6,761 nucleotides of DNA from Deltaproteobacteria bacterium (GTDB lineage Bacteria > Desulfobacterota > SM23-61), in contig JAOUFX010000157.1 of assembly GCA_029857975.1 (NCBI GenBank), positions 1 to 6,761 on the forward strand. Reading direction: 5' to 3'. The position numbers were made by a program, and so were the translations under genes. Positions 1 to 5,904 of the stretch are shown one piece after another (the first letter of the stretch is position 1; each line of letters opens with the position of its first letter). The notes beneath the pieces are model-generated. The model saw only the letters and a program-made list of their open reading frames with translations, had not been told where the DNA came from and did not search any database.

Positions 1-208
1 GAAGTATACTGGGATGGTGATTGTGTGTCAAGGGTATTGGGCACATGATCGCCAACGAGCCTCTGCCTTTGGCAATCGCCTCGATCTGAATCCAAATTAA
101 TGACTTGCGGCTAAAATCTTAAATTCTGGAGGCCGAATCTGAAAGCAAGAGCACAAGAAGGAGTCCAGGATTTTCCAGAAAATTCCCGCCCTCCTCCTAA
201 ATTAACGC
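1..208. other. Left flank of the insertion sequence, no supportable gene
   Basis: All six frames are short here. One plus-strand frame is open from the window edge to a TAA at 98-100 (about 32 codons, ending GNRLDLNPN) and could be the tail of a gene that starts outside the window, but nothing in it is recognisable. Another plus frame is open from after the TAA at 112-114 to the IS edge. I see no ribosome binding site followed by a convincing ORF, no hairpin with a T-run and no RNA gene. It is probably degenerate or intergenic DNA interrupted by the IS. Confidence 0.4.
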
Positions 209-210
209 TA

Positions 211-226
211 GTGTAGTGTCTCATAA
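211..226 (+). repeat. Left terminal inverted repeat of the IS630 element
   Basis: It reads GTGTAGTGTCTCATAA. It matches the reverse complement of 1401-1416 at 15 of 16 positions, the mismatch being A versus T at the 13th base. The TGA stop of the transposase (221-223 on the complementary strand) is inside this repeat. Confidence 0.92.
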
Positions 227-1360
227 AGGAGTGGAGTTATTTCTTTTTTTGCTACGAGAACGTGGTAATGTGCAGCCCGGCTGAATCTTTTCCAAAGTTT
301 GTTTGCAGCGGGCGAGTTTCTCCATGATTGATTCTACGGTTGCTGTCCAGATGAAGGGTTTGGGGTTTGTATTCCAAGCCACCAGATATTCTTCAATTGC
401 AGCGACGAGATCGGCAACACTGACGAAGGTGCCACGACGTATGCGTTTTCCTGTCAGTTCTCCAAACCAGCGCTCTACTAAATTCAACCAGCTTGAGCTG
501 GTCGGAATGAAGTGAGGTACAAAACGTGGATGCCGTTGTAACCAACTCTGGACTCTCGGGTGTTTATGGGTGCCGTAGTTGTCTATCACCAGGTGAAGTT
601 TCATTTCGACCGGGAATTCACCATCCAAACGTTTCAAGAATCTGAGAAACTCCTGATGACGATGCCGGGCAAAGCACTGTCCAATGACCTTACCTTGGGC
701 CAATTCGAGCGCCGCAAAAAGCGTCGTCGTACCGTTGCGCTTGTAGTCATGAGTCATGGTCCCACAGCGGCCTTTTTTCAAAGGCAGACCCGGTTGGGTC
801 CGATCCAACGCCTGAATCTGACTTTTCTCGTCGACGCAGAGCACCAGTGCCTTCTCCGGAGGATTGAGATAGAGCCCCACCACGTCAGTCAGTTTCTCCA
901 AAAATTTGGGATCACGCGACAGCTTGAACGGCTCTATTCGATGCGGCTGAAGACCATGACTTTGCCAGATCCGGTTGACGGTTGCTTTGCTTACGCCATG
1001 GGCTTTGGCCATTGTCCGACAACTCCAATGGGTGGCTCCCGGAGGCCGGGTTTGCAGTGTGGCGTTGATAATTTCCTCAATCTTGCCTGCCGTGAATTGC
1101 GGCTTGCGCCCACGACCTGCCGCCACTTCCCAAAGACAATCCGGCCCCTCAAAACAGAAGCGCTGCCGCCACAAAGCAACCGTTTTAAAATTAATCTCCA
1201 TGCTCTTGGCAATATCCTTGTCTTGCTGACCCTTCGCTGCCGCCAATATTATCCGACAGCGTTGTGCAACCTGTTGTGGCGTGCGGTGAGCGCTCACCCA
1301 GCGCTCCAACTCCTGACGATCGGATTCACTTATGATTACCAGCATAGCGCAACGTGACAT
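221..1360 (-). CDS. IS630-family DDE transposase
   Basis: This protein of 379 residues catalyses cut-and-paste movement of the surrounding element. The N-terminal third is a helix-turn-helix region (about 28-68, with the IS630-type stretch QQDKDIAKSMEINFKTVALWRQRF), followed by a second HTH-like segment around 112-136. The DDE catalytic core follows: D177 in CVDEKSQ, D260 in VIDNYGTHK, and E296 in SWLNLVERWF, with 35 residues between the second D and the E, as expected for the family. The C-terminal tail is rich in basic residues (RSRSKKR). The start is uncertain between Met1 (1360) and Met6 (1345), because neither has a strong ribosome binding site. There is no frameshift or internal stop, so the enzyme is probably active. 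Its expression signal, if any, would lie in the roughly 55 bp between the right end of the element and the start codon. Confidence 0.93.
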   Translation of the reverse strand: MSRCAMLVIISESDRQELERWVSAHRTPQQVAQRCRIILAAAKGQQDKDIAKSMEINFKTVALWRQRFCFEGPDCLWEVAAGRGRKPQFTAGKIEEIINATLQTRPPGATHWSCRTMAKAHGVSKATVNRIWQSHGLQPHRIEPFKLSRDPKFLEKLTDVVGLYLNPPEKALVLCVDEKSQIQALDRTQPGLPLKKGRCGTMTHDYKRNGTTTLFAALELAQGKVIGQCFARHRHQEFLRFLKRLDGEFPVEMKLHLVIDNYGTHKHPRVQSWLQRHPRFVPHFIPTSSSWLNLVERWFGELTGKRIRRGTFVSVADLVAAIEEYLVAWNTNPKPFIWTATVESIMEKLARCKQTLEKIQPGCTLPRSRSKKRNNSTPL

Positions 1361-1400
1361 GAACGTACTCTATCACAAATCGCGATATAATGCCAGTTAT

Positions 1401-1416
1401 TTAAGAGACACTACAC
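1401..1416 (-). repeat. Right terminal inverted repeat of the IS630 element
   Basis: Read on the minus strand it is GTGTAGTGTCTCTTAA, pairing with the left end at 211-226. It is followed outward by the TA duplication at 1417-1418 and then G, completing the CTAG target together with C208. Confidence 0.92.
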
Positions 1417-1510
1417 TAGACGCGGCTGGAAAGACATACCTATTGAAAAATGGAAAAAGGATTGTCAGGATGCTGGTCTTTTAGATTCATCAGTTAACGA
1501 TTTTTTTAGC

Positions 1511-1936
1511 ATGGTAGCGCACGGAGAGTCATTTTTGGTGGTAGATCTAACATCCATTCTGCAGGATCAGGGAATTCCATTCAGCCAGTGGTTTCTTTCA
1601 GCCATTCTGGTTTCTATAAATGACTTTGCGACTCCTGAGTTGCTATTTCAGGTAAATTTGCAGCTAGCGATATTTATCGGGAAATTGGATTGGAAAAAAT
1701 TTGTGGCTCAGGATTTTGAAAGTCTGGTTACGCAAAAATGGCTTAACATTGTAACAAATCAACGATTTGCCCTCCGATCGCCCCAATTCTTTGCACCCAA
1801 GATAGAGACGGAATGTAGGGGGGCAGAAATGGGGTTAAAAAAAGTTGCCCGAGTATTATTAGCAGCACATGGTGCCTTAAATGTCAGAATATCGGAAGAA
1901 AGCCTGGAGCAGCTCAAAAAATTGGCAGAAAGATAG
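1511..1936 (+). CDS. Hypothetical protein, probably 5'-truncated or disrupted by the IS
   Basis: I do not recognise this ORF. From the first ATG it encodes 141 residues with no clear membrane span. It has a mixed hydrophobic middle (SQWFLSAILVSINDF) and a charged, probably helical C-terminus (RISEESLEQLKKLAER). The ATG at 1511 has no usable Shine-Dalgarno sequence; only a T-rich stretch precedes it. The same frame is open upstream through GWKDIPIEKWKKDCQDAGLLDS to the IS edge, which suggests the real protein begins further 5' and lost its start. If the IS is removed in silico, the frame still meets a TAA at 198-200 with no ATG, so the IS is not the only damage. It could be a remnant of a longer accessory protein. 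No catalytic motif is visible. Confidence 0.4.
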   Translation: MVAHGESFLVVDLTSILQDQGIPFSQWFLSAILVSINDFATPELLFQVNLQLAIFIGKLDWKKFVAQDFESLVTQKWLNIVTNQRFALRSPQFFAPKIETECRGAEMGLKKVARVLLAAHGALNVRISEESLEQLKKLAER

Positions 1937-2013
1937 TTTAGATGGACTGATCGCAATCGTTCCAGTAAATTTAGTTTTATAGATCCATTAAGCCCTTTCT
2001 TATGCTAAGAAGT

Positions 2014-2166
2014 GGGTTAGAGGGTCAGATCTATTTCCTTTGCATCACGATTCCACGTTTCATGGTTCTGGCCAAAGAAATATAGCGCCGTGGGAGATGG
2101 GAACATCCTTTACGTTTGCAAATATAGAAATCAAGGAACTTATCATAAATCGTGCCGGCTTATTCA
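2014..2166. repeat. Diverged direct repeat, copy 1 (153 bp)
   Basis: It begins GGGTTAGAGGGTC and ends TGCCGGCTTATTCA. It matches 3066-3213 in the same orientation. Over the 138-nt block from TCTATTT to TATTCAG I count 22 mismatches and no indel, about 84% identity. Copy 1 carries 5 extra bases (CAGAT) just after GAGGGT. In the matching frame it would encode SISFASRFHVSWFWPKKYSAV and onward to a stop at 2186-2188, but a TAG at 2018-2020 and the lack of an early start codon mean it is not a gene as it stands. The 2189-2264 stretch between this repeat and the toxin gene shows only a weak CTCT/AGAG hairpin and no clear terminator. Confidence 0.8.
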
Positions 2167-2264
2167 GTCGATGGGAGCAAGTGGATAGTTAGAGCCTCTC
2201 CAGGAATTATCCCTGTCGGGGATTTCAAGAAGGTAACCATTTTTTCAACCTGCTCTGTCTCTCC

Positions 2265-2675
2265 CTAAAGAGTCTTCCCCAACACTTTCAGGAATTCTGC
2301 GGGCGACAATATCCTAACGCCTTCATATTCCCCTTTGGGAAAATGGCGCTTATTCCCAGTTACAATAGCCATAGCTTTTGCGGCTAAAGCAATCTCCAGG
2401 AATGGCTCGTCGTCCGGGTCGGGAAGATGAGATTTCAAGGGCCGGCAAGAAACCGAGAGCCCCTCCTGCTCCATTTGTGTTAGAAAAGCATCAACGGTGT
2501 CTTGAGAAAAATTGAATTCGGTGCGGGTCAGAACATCCCGGTACTCAGCCAGACTGCGCAAATCGTAGGCTGCCTGAATTGCCCCTTCGGCAACGAGCCG
2601 AAGGATAACGGCTGAAGGGCTGTAGGGTTTTAGAATTCCCGAGATAACGACATTTGTATCAAGAACAATAATCAT
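2265..2675 (-). CDS. PIN-domain toxin (putative toxin-antitoxin ribonuclease)
   Basis: This 136-residue protein spans a single PIN domain of the group usually described as putative toxin-antitoxin toxin component, PIN family. Such proteins are metal-dependent ribonucleases that act on RNA in the cytoplasm when the antitoxin is lost. Visible active-site features are D6 and N8 in LDTNVVISG, E44 in the helix SLAEYRDVL, and the acidic PDPDDEPF motif (D86, D88, D89), followed by TGNKRHFP (106-113). At the fourth acidic position of classical VapC proteins this protein has N/K, which is usual for this subgroup. The ATG overlaps the stop of the antitoxin gene as ATGA (2672-2675), so translation is probably coupled. 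Length and ends look complete. The RNA target cannot be read from the sequence. Confidence 0.9.
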   Translation of the reverse strand: MIIVLDTNVVISGILKPYSPSAVILRLVAEGAIQAAYDLRSLAEYRDVLTRTEFNFSQDTVDAFLTQMEQEGLSVSCRPLKSHLPDPDDEPFLEIALAAKAMAIVTGNKRHFPKGEYEGVRILSPAEFLKVLGKTL

Positions 2676-2956
2676 TTTCTACGGGTTTTCCGGATAGCCC
2701 GAATTCGGGCTTCAATTTCTACATCTGTCATTTTATCCAGACCCGAGGCCAATGATTTCTTCTGCATTTCTTCCAAGGCCATAAGGGCGCGGCTCCTGCG
2801 GAACATGCGGAGAGTCTTTTCCAACGTCTCCTCGCTAACGGCGGAGAGCAGGGCAATAGGCTTCCCATTGGAAGTGATGACTAATTCTTCTTCCTTAATT
2901 CTTTCCCAGATTTCCTTGGGTCTGGTATTCATCTCCCGGACGGAAATAAATCGCAT
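2672..2956 (-). CDS. Phd/YefM-like antitoxin, partner of the PIN toxin
   Basis: This is a 94-residue protein. The N-terminal part, MRFISVREMNTRPKEIWERI followed by VITSNGKPIALLSAV, is typical of the Phd/YefM fold, which dimerises and binds the operon's own promoter. The C-terminal part (after about 45) is helical and highly charged (LRMFRRSRALMALEEMQ, then EIEARIRAIRKTRRK), as expected for the toxin-binding tail. I chose the ATG at 2956 because AAAGGAGG (2963-2970, minus strand) lies 6 bases upstream; a longer form starting at 2977 would place that ribosome binding site inside the gene. It precedes the toxin and overlaps it by four bases, the usual order for such pairs. Repression of its own promoter is likely from the inverted and direct repeats just upstream. 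Confidence 0.88.
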   Translation of the reverse strand: MRFISVREMNTRPKEIWERIKEEELVITSNGKPIALLSAVSEETLEKTLRMFRRSRALMALEEMQKKSLASGLDKMTDVEIEARIRAIRKTRRK

Positions 2957-2985
2957 GGCCGGCCTCCTTTGAATCATCCTTCATT

Positions 2986-3014
2986 AGATTATCAAATTAG
3001 CTGATAATTGTCAA
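2986..3014 (-). promoter_or_regulatory. Candidate promoter of the toxin-antitoxin operon
   Basis: On the minus strand there is a perfect TTGACA (3009-3014). It is followed either by TAATCT at 17-bp spacing (2986-2991) or by the better -10 match GATAAT at 15-bp spacing (2988-2993), preceded by TG-like bases. The start of transcription would lie about 20 bases upstream of the antitoxin start codon. Confidence 0.5.
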
Positions 3015-3028
3015 TCGATTGTCAGTTG
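2988..3028. promoter_or_regulatory. Candidate operator for toxin-antitoxin autoregulation
   Basis: A perfect 7-bp inverted repeat, ATTATCA (2988-2994) and TGATAAT (3002-3008), with a 7-bp spacer covers the -10 region. A direct repeat, ATTGTCAATCG (3007-3017) then ATTGTCAGTTG (3018-3028), covers the -35 region. Phd/YefM antitoxins bind palindromic operators at their own promoters, so the inverted repeat is the better candidate. The assignment is inferred from position. Confidence 0.5.
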
Positions 3029-3046
3029 AATAGGGAAAAGTGAAGA

Positions 3047-3247
3047 ATGGGTGTTATCAAAGTAGGGGTTAGAGGGTCTATTTTCTTTGCATCACGACTC
3101 CACGTTTCATGGTTTTGGCGACAGAAATATAGCGCCGTGGAAGGTGGAAAGGTCCTTTACGTTTGCAAAGTTAGGGATCAGGGAGCCTATGGTAAACCAT
3201 GCCGGCTTATTCAATTATTCACAGCCTATAACATCCGTCTTGAATAG
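3047..3247 (+). CDS. Short ORF over repeat copy 2, doubtful gene
   Basis: A 66-codon frame (MGVIKVGVRGSIFFASRLHVS and onward) covers the second direct repeat. The start has only a weak purine stretch (AAGTGAAG) in front of it. Compared with copy 1, the 22 differences fall about evenly on the three codon positions (8, 6 and 8), which does not look like protein selection, although no indel breaks the frame. One minus-strand frame across the repeat (NKPA, then HGAIFL) is also open in part of both copies. I regard this as repeat DNA that happens to be open rather than a confirmed gene. Confidence 0.2.
   Translation: MGVIKVGVRGSIFFASRLHVSWFWRQKYSAVEGGKVLYVCKVRDQGAYGKPCRLIQLFTAYNIRLE
3066..3213. 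repeat. Diverged direct repeat, copy 2 (148 bp)
   Basis: It begins GGGTTAGAGGGTC and ends TGCCGGCTTATTCA. It is the same orientation as copy 1 at 2014-2166, about 1.05 kb away, with the toxin-antitoxin operon between them. The sequences outside the matched blocks (2167 onward and 3214 onward) are unrelated. The level of divergence argues against a fresh duplication and for two old members of a dispersed repeat family. The opening GGGTTAGAGGGTC resembles intergenic repeats I have seen described near REP-type transposase genes in proteobacteria, but this is only an impression. Confidence 0.8.
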
Positions 3248-3259
3248 AATGCATCTGCA

Positions 3260-4399
3260 CTAAGCCGTCGGCAGAGAGGGAACTGTATCTTTGAGGAGTT
3301 GAGTAACCTTCTCCAACTCTTCGATAGTCGTCGTCCGGCCCAGACTGAATCGGATAGCCTCCATTCCACTTTCAGGCGAGACTCCCATCGCTTTTAAAAC
3401 GGGCGATAATTCAACCGACCCGGAATGGCAGGCTGCACCCGTGGAGGCGGCTACCCCTTGAAGTTTTGCCAGAATCTCCGCTCCTACTTTACGCACGAAA
3501 CTGACATTGAGGGTATTGGGAAGGCGATGGGTAGGGTGGCCGTTTAGGACGATTCCGCTCCCGAAGTTTTCTTGAAGCAATTTCCAGAAGCGATCCCGAA
3601 GATCACGAATTTTGGCATCATGCAAATGTTTCTTCGCTAATTCACAAGCCTCTCCAAGGCCCACAATGAGAAGGGCATTTTCGGTTCCTGCCCTTCTTCC
3701 GGATTCGTGGCCTGCACCGTGAATGAGAGGTACGATGGGCGTTCCTTCCTTAATATACAAGGCCCCCACCCCTTTGGGGGCATACAGTTTATGGCCTGCA
3801 ATGGACAGCAAATCCACCCCCAGTTCATTGACTTTCGTGGCAATCTTTCCCAGCGATTGGGCTGCATCCGTATGGAAGATAATCCCATGGCTCTTGGCGA
3901 TATGAGAGATTTCTTCACCCGGTTGTAAGGTTCCCACCTCATTGTTAGCGTGCATTACAGTAATAAGGGTGGTTTTTCCAGTAATGGCTTTTTCAATATC
4001 TTCAGGGTTGACCCTCCCGTATCGATCCACACCGACATAGCTCACCTCTGCCCCAAGTTTTTCCAGGAAATGACAGGGATGGATGACTGCCGGATGCTCA
4101 ATCTGGCTTGTGATGATGTGATTCCCCTTCTCCCTCAGGGCCCAAAAGACTCCTTTAATCGCCTGGTTGTTGGATTCGCTCCCTCCGCTGGTAAAGACAA
4201 TCTCCGACGGCTTACACTCGAGTAGATCAGCTACCTGTTTTCGAGCATGTTCAACGGCCTGTTTGGCAGGTTCCCCTGCCCAATGATGACTTGAAGGATT
4301 GCCAAAATGTTGGGAGAAAAAGGGTCTCATTGCCTCCGCTACTTCAGGATCGATAGGCGTGCTGCCGTTGAAATCGAGATAAATACCTTTGGAGATCAT
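3260..4399 (-). CDS. NifS/SCLY-like cysteine desulfurase (PLP, class V)
   Basis: This 379-residue enzyme removes sulfur from L-cysteine (or selenium from selenocysteine) as a persulfide on an active-site cysteine, for Fe-S clusters, cofactor sulfuration or selenium recycling. Visible motifs are YLDFNGSTP (7-15), FGNPSSHHWAG (32-42), TSGGSESNN (70-78), IEHP (100-103), HANNEVG (150-156), HTDAAQS (176-182, PLP aspartate D178), AGHK (201-204, PLP lysine K204), RRAGTEN (235-241) and the catalytic loop STGAACHSG with C324. That loop, followed by SPVLKAMGV, is closer to eukaryotic selenocysteine lyase and its bacterial relatives than to IscS (SSGSACSSG). However, the residue after EH is Pro, not the Asp I recall as important for selenocysteine specificity. 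I chose ATG 4399 because GGAAGGGG lies 7 bases upstream; a TTG at 4435 would add 12 unlikely residues. It lies 109 bp downstream of chrA, on the same strand. No scaffold-protein gene is adjacent, so its sulfur acceptor is unknown. Confidence 0.92.
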   Translation of the reverse strand: MISKGIYLDFNGSTPIDPEVAEAMRPFFSQHFGNPSSHHWAGEPAKQAVEHARKQVADLLECKPSEIVFTSGGSESNNQAIKGVFWALREKGNHIITSQIEHPAVIHPCHFLEKLGAEVSYVGVDRYGRVNPEDIEKAITGKTTLITVMHANNEVGTLQPGEEISHIAKSHGIIFHTDAAQSLGKIATKVNELGVDLLSIAGHKLYAPKGVGALYIKEGTPIVPLIHGAGHESGRRAGTENALLIVGLGEACELAKKHLHDAKIRDLRDRFWKLLQENFGSGIVLNGHPTHRLPNTLNVSFVRKVGAEILAKLQGVAASTGAACHSGSVELSPVLKAMGVSPESGMEAIRFSLGRTTTIEELEKVTQLLKDTVPSLPTA

Positions 4400-4420
4400 T
4401 AGGAAACCCCTTCCTTGGTT

Positions 4421-4447
4421 TATATTTCCCTTCAATAGCTGTCATGA
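4421..4447 (-). promoter_or_regulatory. Weak candidate promoter for the desulfurase gene
   Basis: On the minus strand ATGACA is followed 15 bp later by TATAAA, about 20 bases before the ribosome binding site. The -10 is good but the spacing is short and the -35 imperfect. The gene may therefore also depend on read-through from chrA. Confidence 0.25.
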
Positions 4448-4457
4448 AATAAAAAGC

Positions 4458-4499
4458 GCCGGCCCCGGTCCGGAAGATGGATCCACTTCATTCTCCGGC
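4458..4499 (-). terminator. Possible weak terminator after chrA
   Basis: On the minus strand a GCCGG/CCGGC stem (4495-4499 with 4458-4462) closes a loop that contains further GC-rich pairing, including TGGATCCA and CCGG repeats. It is followed two bases later by a run of five T (4451-4455) and then ATTT. It sits in the 109-bp gap between chrA and the desulfurase gene. The stem is short for its loop, so termination may be partial. Confidence 0.4.
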
Positions 4500-4508
4500 T
4501 GAGAGGGG

Positions 4509-5684
4509 TTACAGGAGAAATCCATAAATAAGAATGGAGAGGATTGCTCCCGTTAAGAGAATATAGGTCAGATCGATCTTTTTCACAAGGGCAAGGAAGG
4601 CTACCGCAGTAAAAATCACGCTGGGGATATCCAAAAATGTTGCTCGGCCAAAGTTGTAAAGGACGAGACCAAGCATAGCGATGAATGAACTGAGAATTCC
4701 CTGTTCCATCGTCCGCACAGATCTCATTTCCTTCAATCGGTCATGAAAAGGAAGCAGCAGACTGATCAACAAGAAAGCCGGGGCGAACATGGCGATGGTG
4801 GCCATGAGCGCTCCATAAAAGCCAGCGAGTTTATACCCCAGAAATGTTGAGGTGATCATGACCGGACCCGGAGTCACCTGCCCCAGGGCAATCCCGTCCA
4901 GGAATTCTTTTGTGGTCACCCACTGAAAGCGATCTACCACCTCAAATTGAATTAGAGGAATGATCGTCAATCCTCCCCCAAAGGCGAGGGCCCCTAACTT
5001 AAAAAGGATCAAGCAAAGATAAGATAGCTGGGTATGAATCAAATAGATGATCAGATAGGTTAGGCCAATCAGGATCGCCAAAGCACCGAGGAAAAGATAA
5101 TTTGCTCTATGGAGCGAAAATGAGTTGGCACTCACAGGAGAAGGAGGAGACCCAGCTTTTCTTTCCTGCGGGCGAAGGAGAAGCGCCGCTAACGCGGCCA
5201 GGATGAAAACGAGCATAATATTCAATCGAAAAATGAAGCCAAGGAAAGCAAGAATGGCGATCAACGCCGCTTTCCAATCCTTGATGATGGATCTACTGAA
5301 GCCGATCACGGCCTTAAGCACAATGGCCACCACGATGGCGCCCAGCCCCTTAAAAAGACTCTGGATGACCCATAGATTCCCCAACTTGAAGTAGAGGGCC
5401 GAAAGGATAACAAGAAGTACAAAAGGGGGAAGGACAAAAGAAACCGCACAAGTGAAAGCCCCCCAAATTCCCCGCAGTCGATACCCGATGAAAGTTGCCA
5501 TCATGACCCACGTAGCTCCGGGGAGCATCTGGCAGAAAGCCATTCCTTGCATAAACTCGCGGTCTTCAAGCCAGCCATAATCCTTTACAACGGCCTCTTT
5601 CATTTTTCCGGCGATGGCCGGGCCGCCGTAGGCTATGGCTCCGATTTTAAGAAATCGTCGGCATAAAAGGGTTAAGGGAACCAT
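4509..5684 (-). CDS. chrA: ChrA-type chromate/oxyanion transporter, two CHR domains
   Basis: This is a 391-residue inner-membrane protein of the CHR superfamily, whose characterised members export chromate. The long form has two homologous halves. The first carries FLKIGAIAYGGP (11-22) and QMLPGATW (52-59), then IGYRLRG. The second carries FKLGALAFGGG (228-238) and QVTPGPV (269-275), then LGYKLAG. Around ten hydrophobic segments are visible, with a polar linker near 171-195 (RPQERKAGSPPSP) between the halves. I chose ATG 5684 because GGAG (5692-5695, minus strand) is 7 bases upstream and the first CHR motif follows at once. The frame stays open to 6095, but that extension has no transporter features and overlaps the ModE-like gene. 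It is divergent from that regulator and upstream of the desulfurase. Many CHR proteins in anaerobes have no proven substrate, and molybdate, tungstate or sulfate are possible alternatives. Confidence 0.9.
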   Translation of the reverse strand: MVPLTLLCRRFLKIGAIAYGGPAIAGKMKEAVVKDYGWLEDREFMQGMAFCQMLPGATWVMMATFIGYRLRGIWGAFTCAVSFVLPPFVLLVILSALYFKLGNLWVIQSLFKGLGAIVVAIVLKAVIGFSRSIIKDWKAALIAILAFLGFIFRLNIMLVFILAALAALLLRPQERKAGSPPSPVSANSFSLHRANYLFLGALAILIGLTYLIIYLIHTQLSYLCLILFKLGALAFGGGLTIIPLIQFEVVDRFQWVTTKEFLDGIALGQVTPGPVMITSTFLGYKLAGFYGALMATIAMFAPAFLLISLLLPFHDRLKEMRSVRTMEQGILSSFIAMLGLVLYNFGRATFLDIPSVIFTAVAFLALVKKIDLTYILLTGAILSILIYGFLL

Positions 5685-5702
5685 GGGTAGTCTCCGGGGT
5701 AA

Positions 5703-5725
5703 GCAGAATTCCCACAGGAAACTGC
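5703..5725 (-). other. Hairpin in the chrA 5' leader
   Basis: GCAG pairs with CTGC and, inside, TTCC pairs with GGAA around a 4-base loop, with a one/two-base internal bulge. It ends about 8 bases before the chrA ribosome binding site, inside a predicted leader of about 84 nt. There is no T-run, so it is not a terminator. It may influence translation or mRNA stability. Confidence 0.35.
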
Positions 5726-5775
5726 AGGGGCCATTCATGGATGACCCATACTTAAAAGGCCGTAACTTTAAACCA

Positions 5776-5804
5776 ATATTAAGTGAAGACCAATTCCGTG
5801 TCAA
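5776..5804 (-). promoter_or_regulatory. Predicted sigma70-type promoter of chrA
   Basis: On the minus strand a perfect TTGACA (5799-5804) is separated by 17 bp from TAATAT (5776-5781). Transcription would start near 5768, giving a leader of about 84 nt before the chrA start codon. This is among the best promoter-like matches in the window. Confidence 0.6.
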
Positions 5805-5875
5805 AGGATTTGAATCATCGTGAATTGTTTCCCCGACCAACCCCAAGGTTTTAATCCTGCCCCTTGATCTTCTTC

Positions 5876-5891
5876 CCTTGGCATGCCAAGG
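5876..5891. promoter_or_regulatory. Perfect 16-bp palindrome between the divergent promoters
   Basis: CCTTGGCATGCCAAGG is fully self-complementary. It lies 13 bp upstream of the -35 of the ModE-like gene and about 70 bp upstream of the chrA -35. The position suits a dimeric regulator acting on one or both promoters. It does not resemble the AT-rich ModE box, so the binding protein is unknown. Confidence 0.5.
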
Positions 5892-5904
5892 CTTTATATA
5901 TTTC

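Larger units (their letters stand above)
211..1416 (-). mobile_element. IS630-family insertion sequence, complete, 1206 bp
   Basis: The element is bounded by inverted repeats that begin GTGTAGTGTCTC at each end (left 211-226; right 1401-1416 on the reverse strand) and holds one intact transposase gene. It is flanked by TA on both sides (209-210 and 1417-1418), with C before the left TA and G after the right TA, so the rebuilt empty site is CTAG. IS630-family elements are known to insert at TA, often in CTAG, and to duplicate the TA. The transposase stop codon lies inside the left terminal repeat, which is typical of compact elements. Intact ends and an intact gene suggest a fairly recent insertion. 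I cannot name the IS without a database. Confidence 0.93.

Noticed and set aside
560..1357. Long plus-strand open frame opposite the transposase
   Set aside because: It is the complement of the IS630 transposase, has no family motifs and no ribosome binding site; the minus-strand gene has the full DDE core.
2189..2264. Terminator after the PIN toxin gene
   Set aside because: Only a 4-bp CTCT/AGAG stem is present, and on the minus strand it is not followed by a T-run.
2014..3213. CRISPR-like array formed by the two repeats
   Set aside because: There are only two long, diverged copies about 1 kb apart with genes between them; CRISPR repeats are short, near-identical and regularly spaced.
3950..4225. 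Plus-strand ORF inside the desulfurase gene
   Set aside because: It is antisense to conserved PLP-enzyme motifs and shows no family features.
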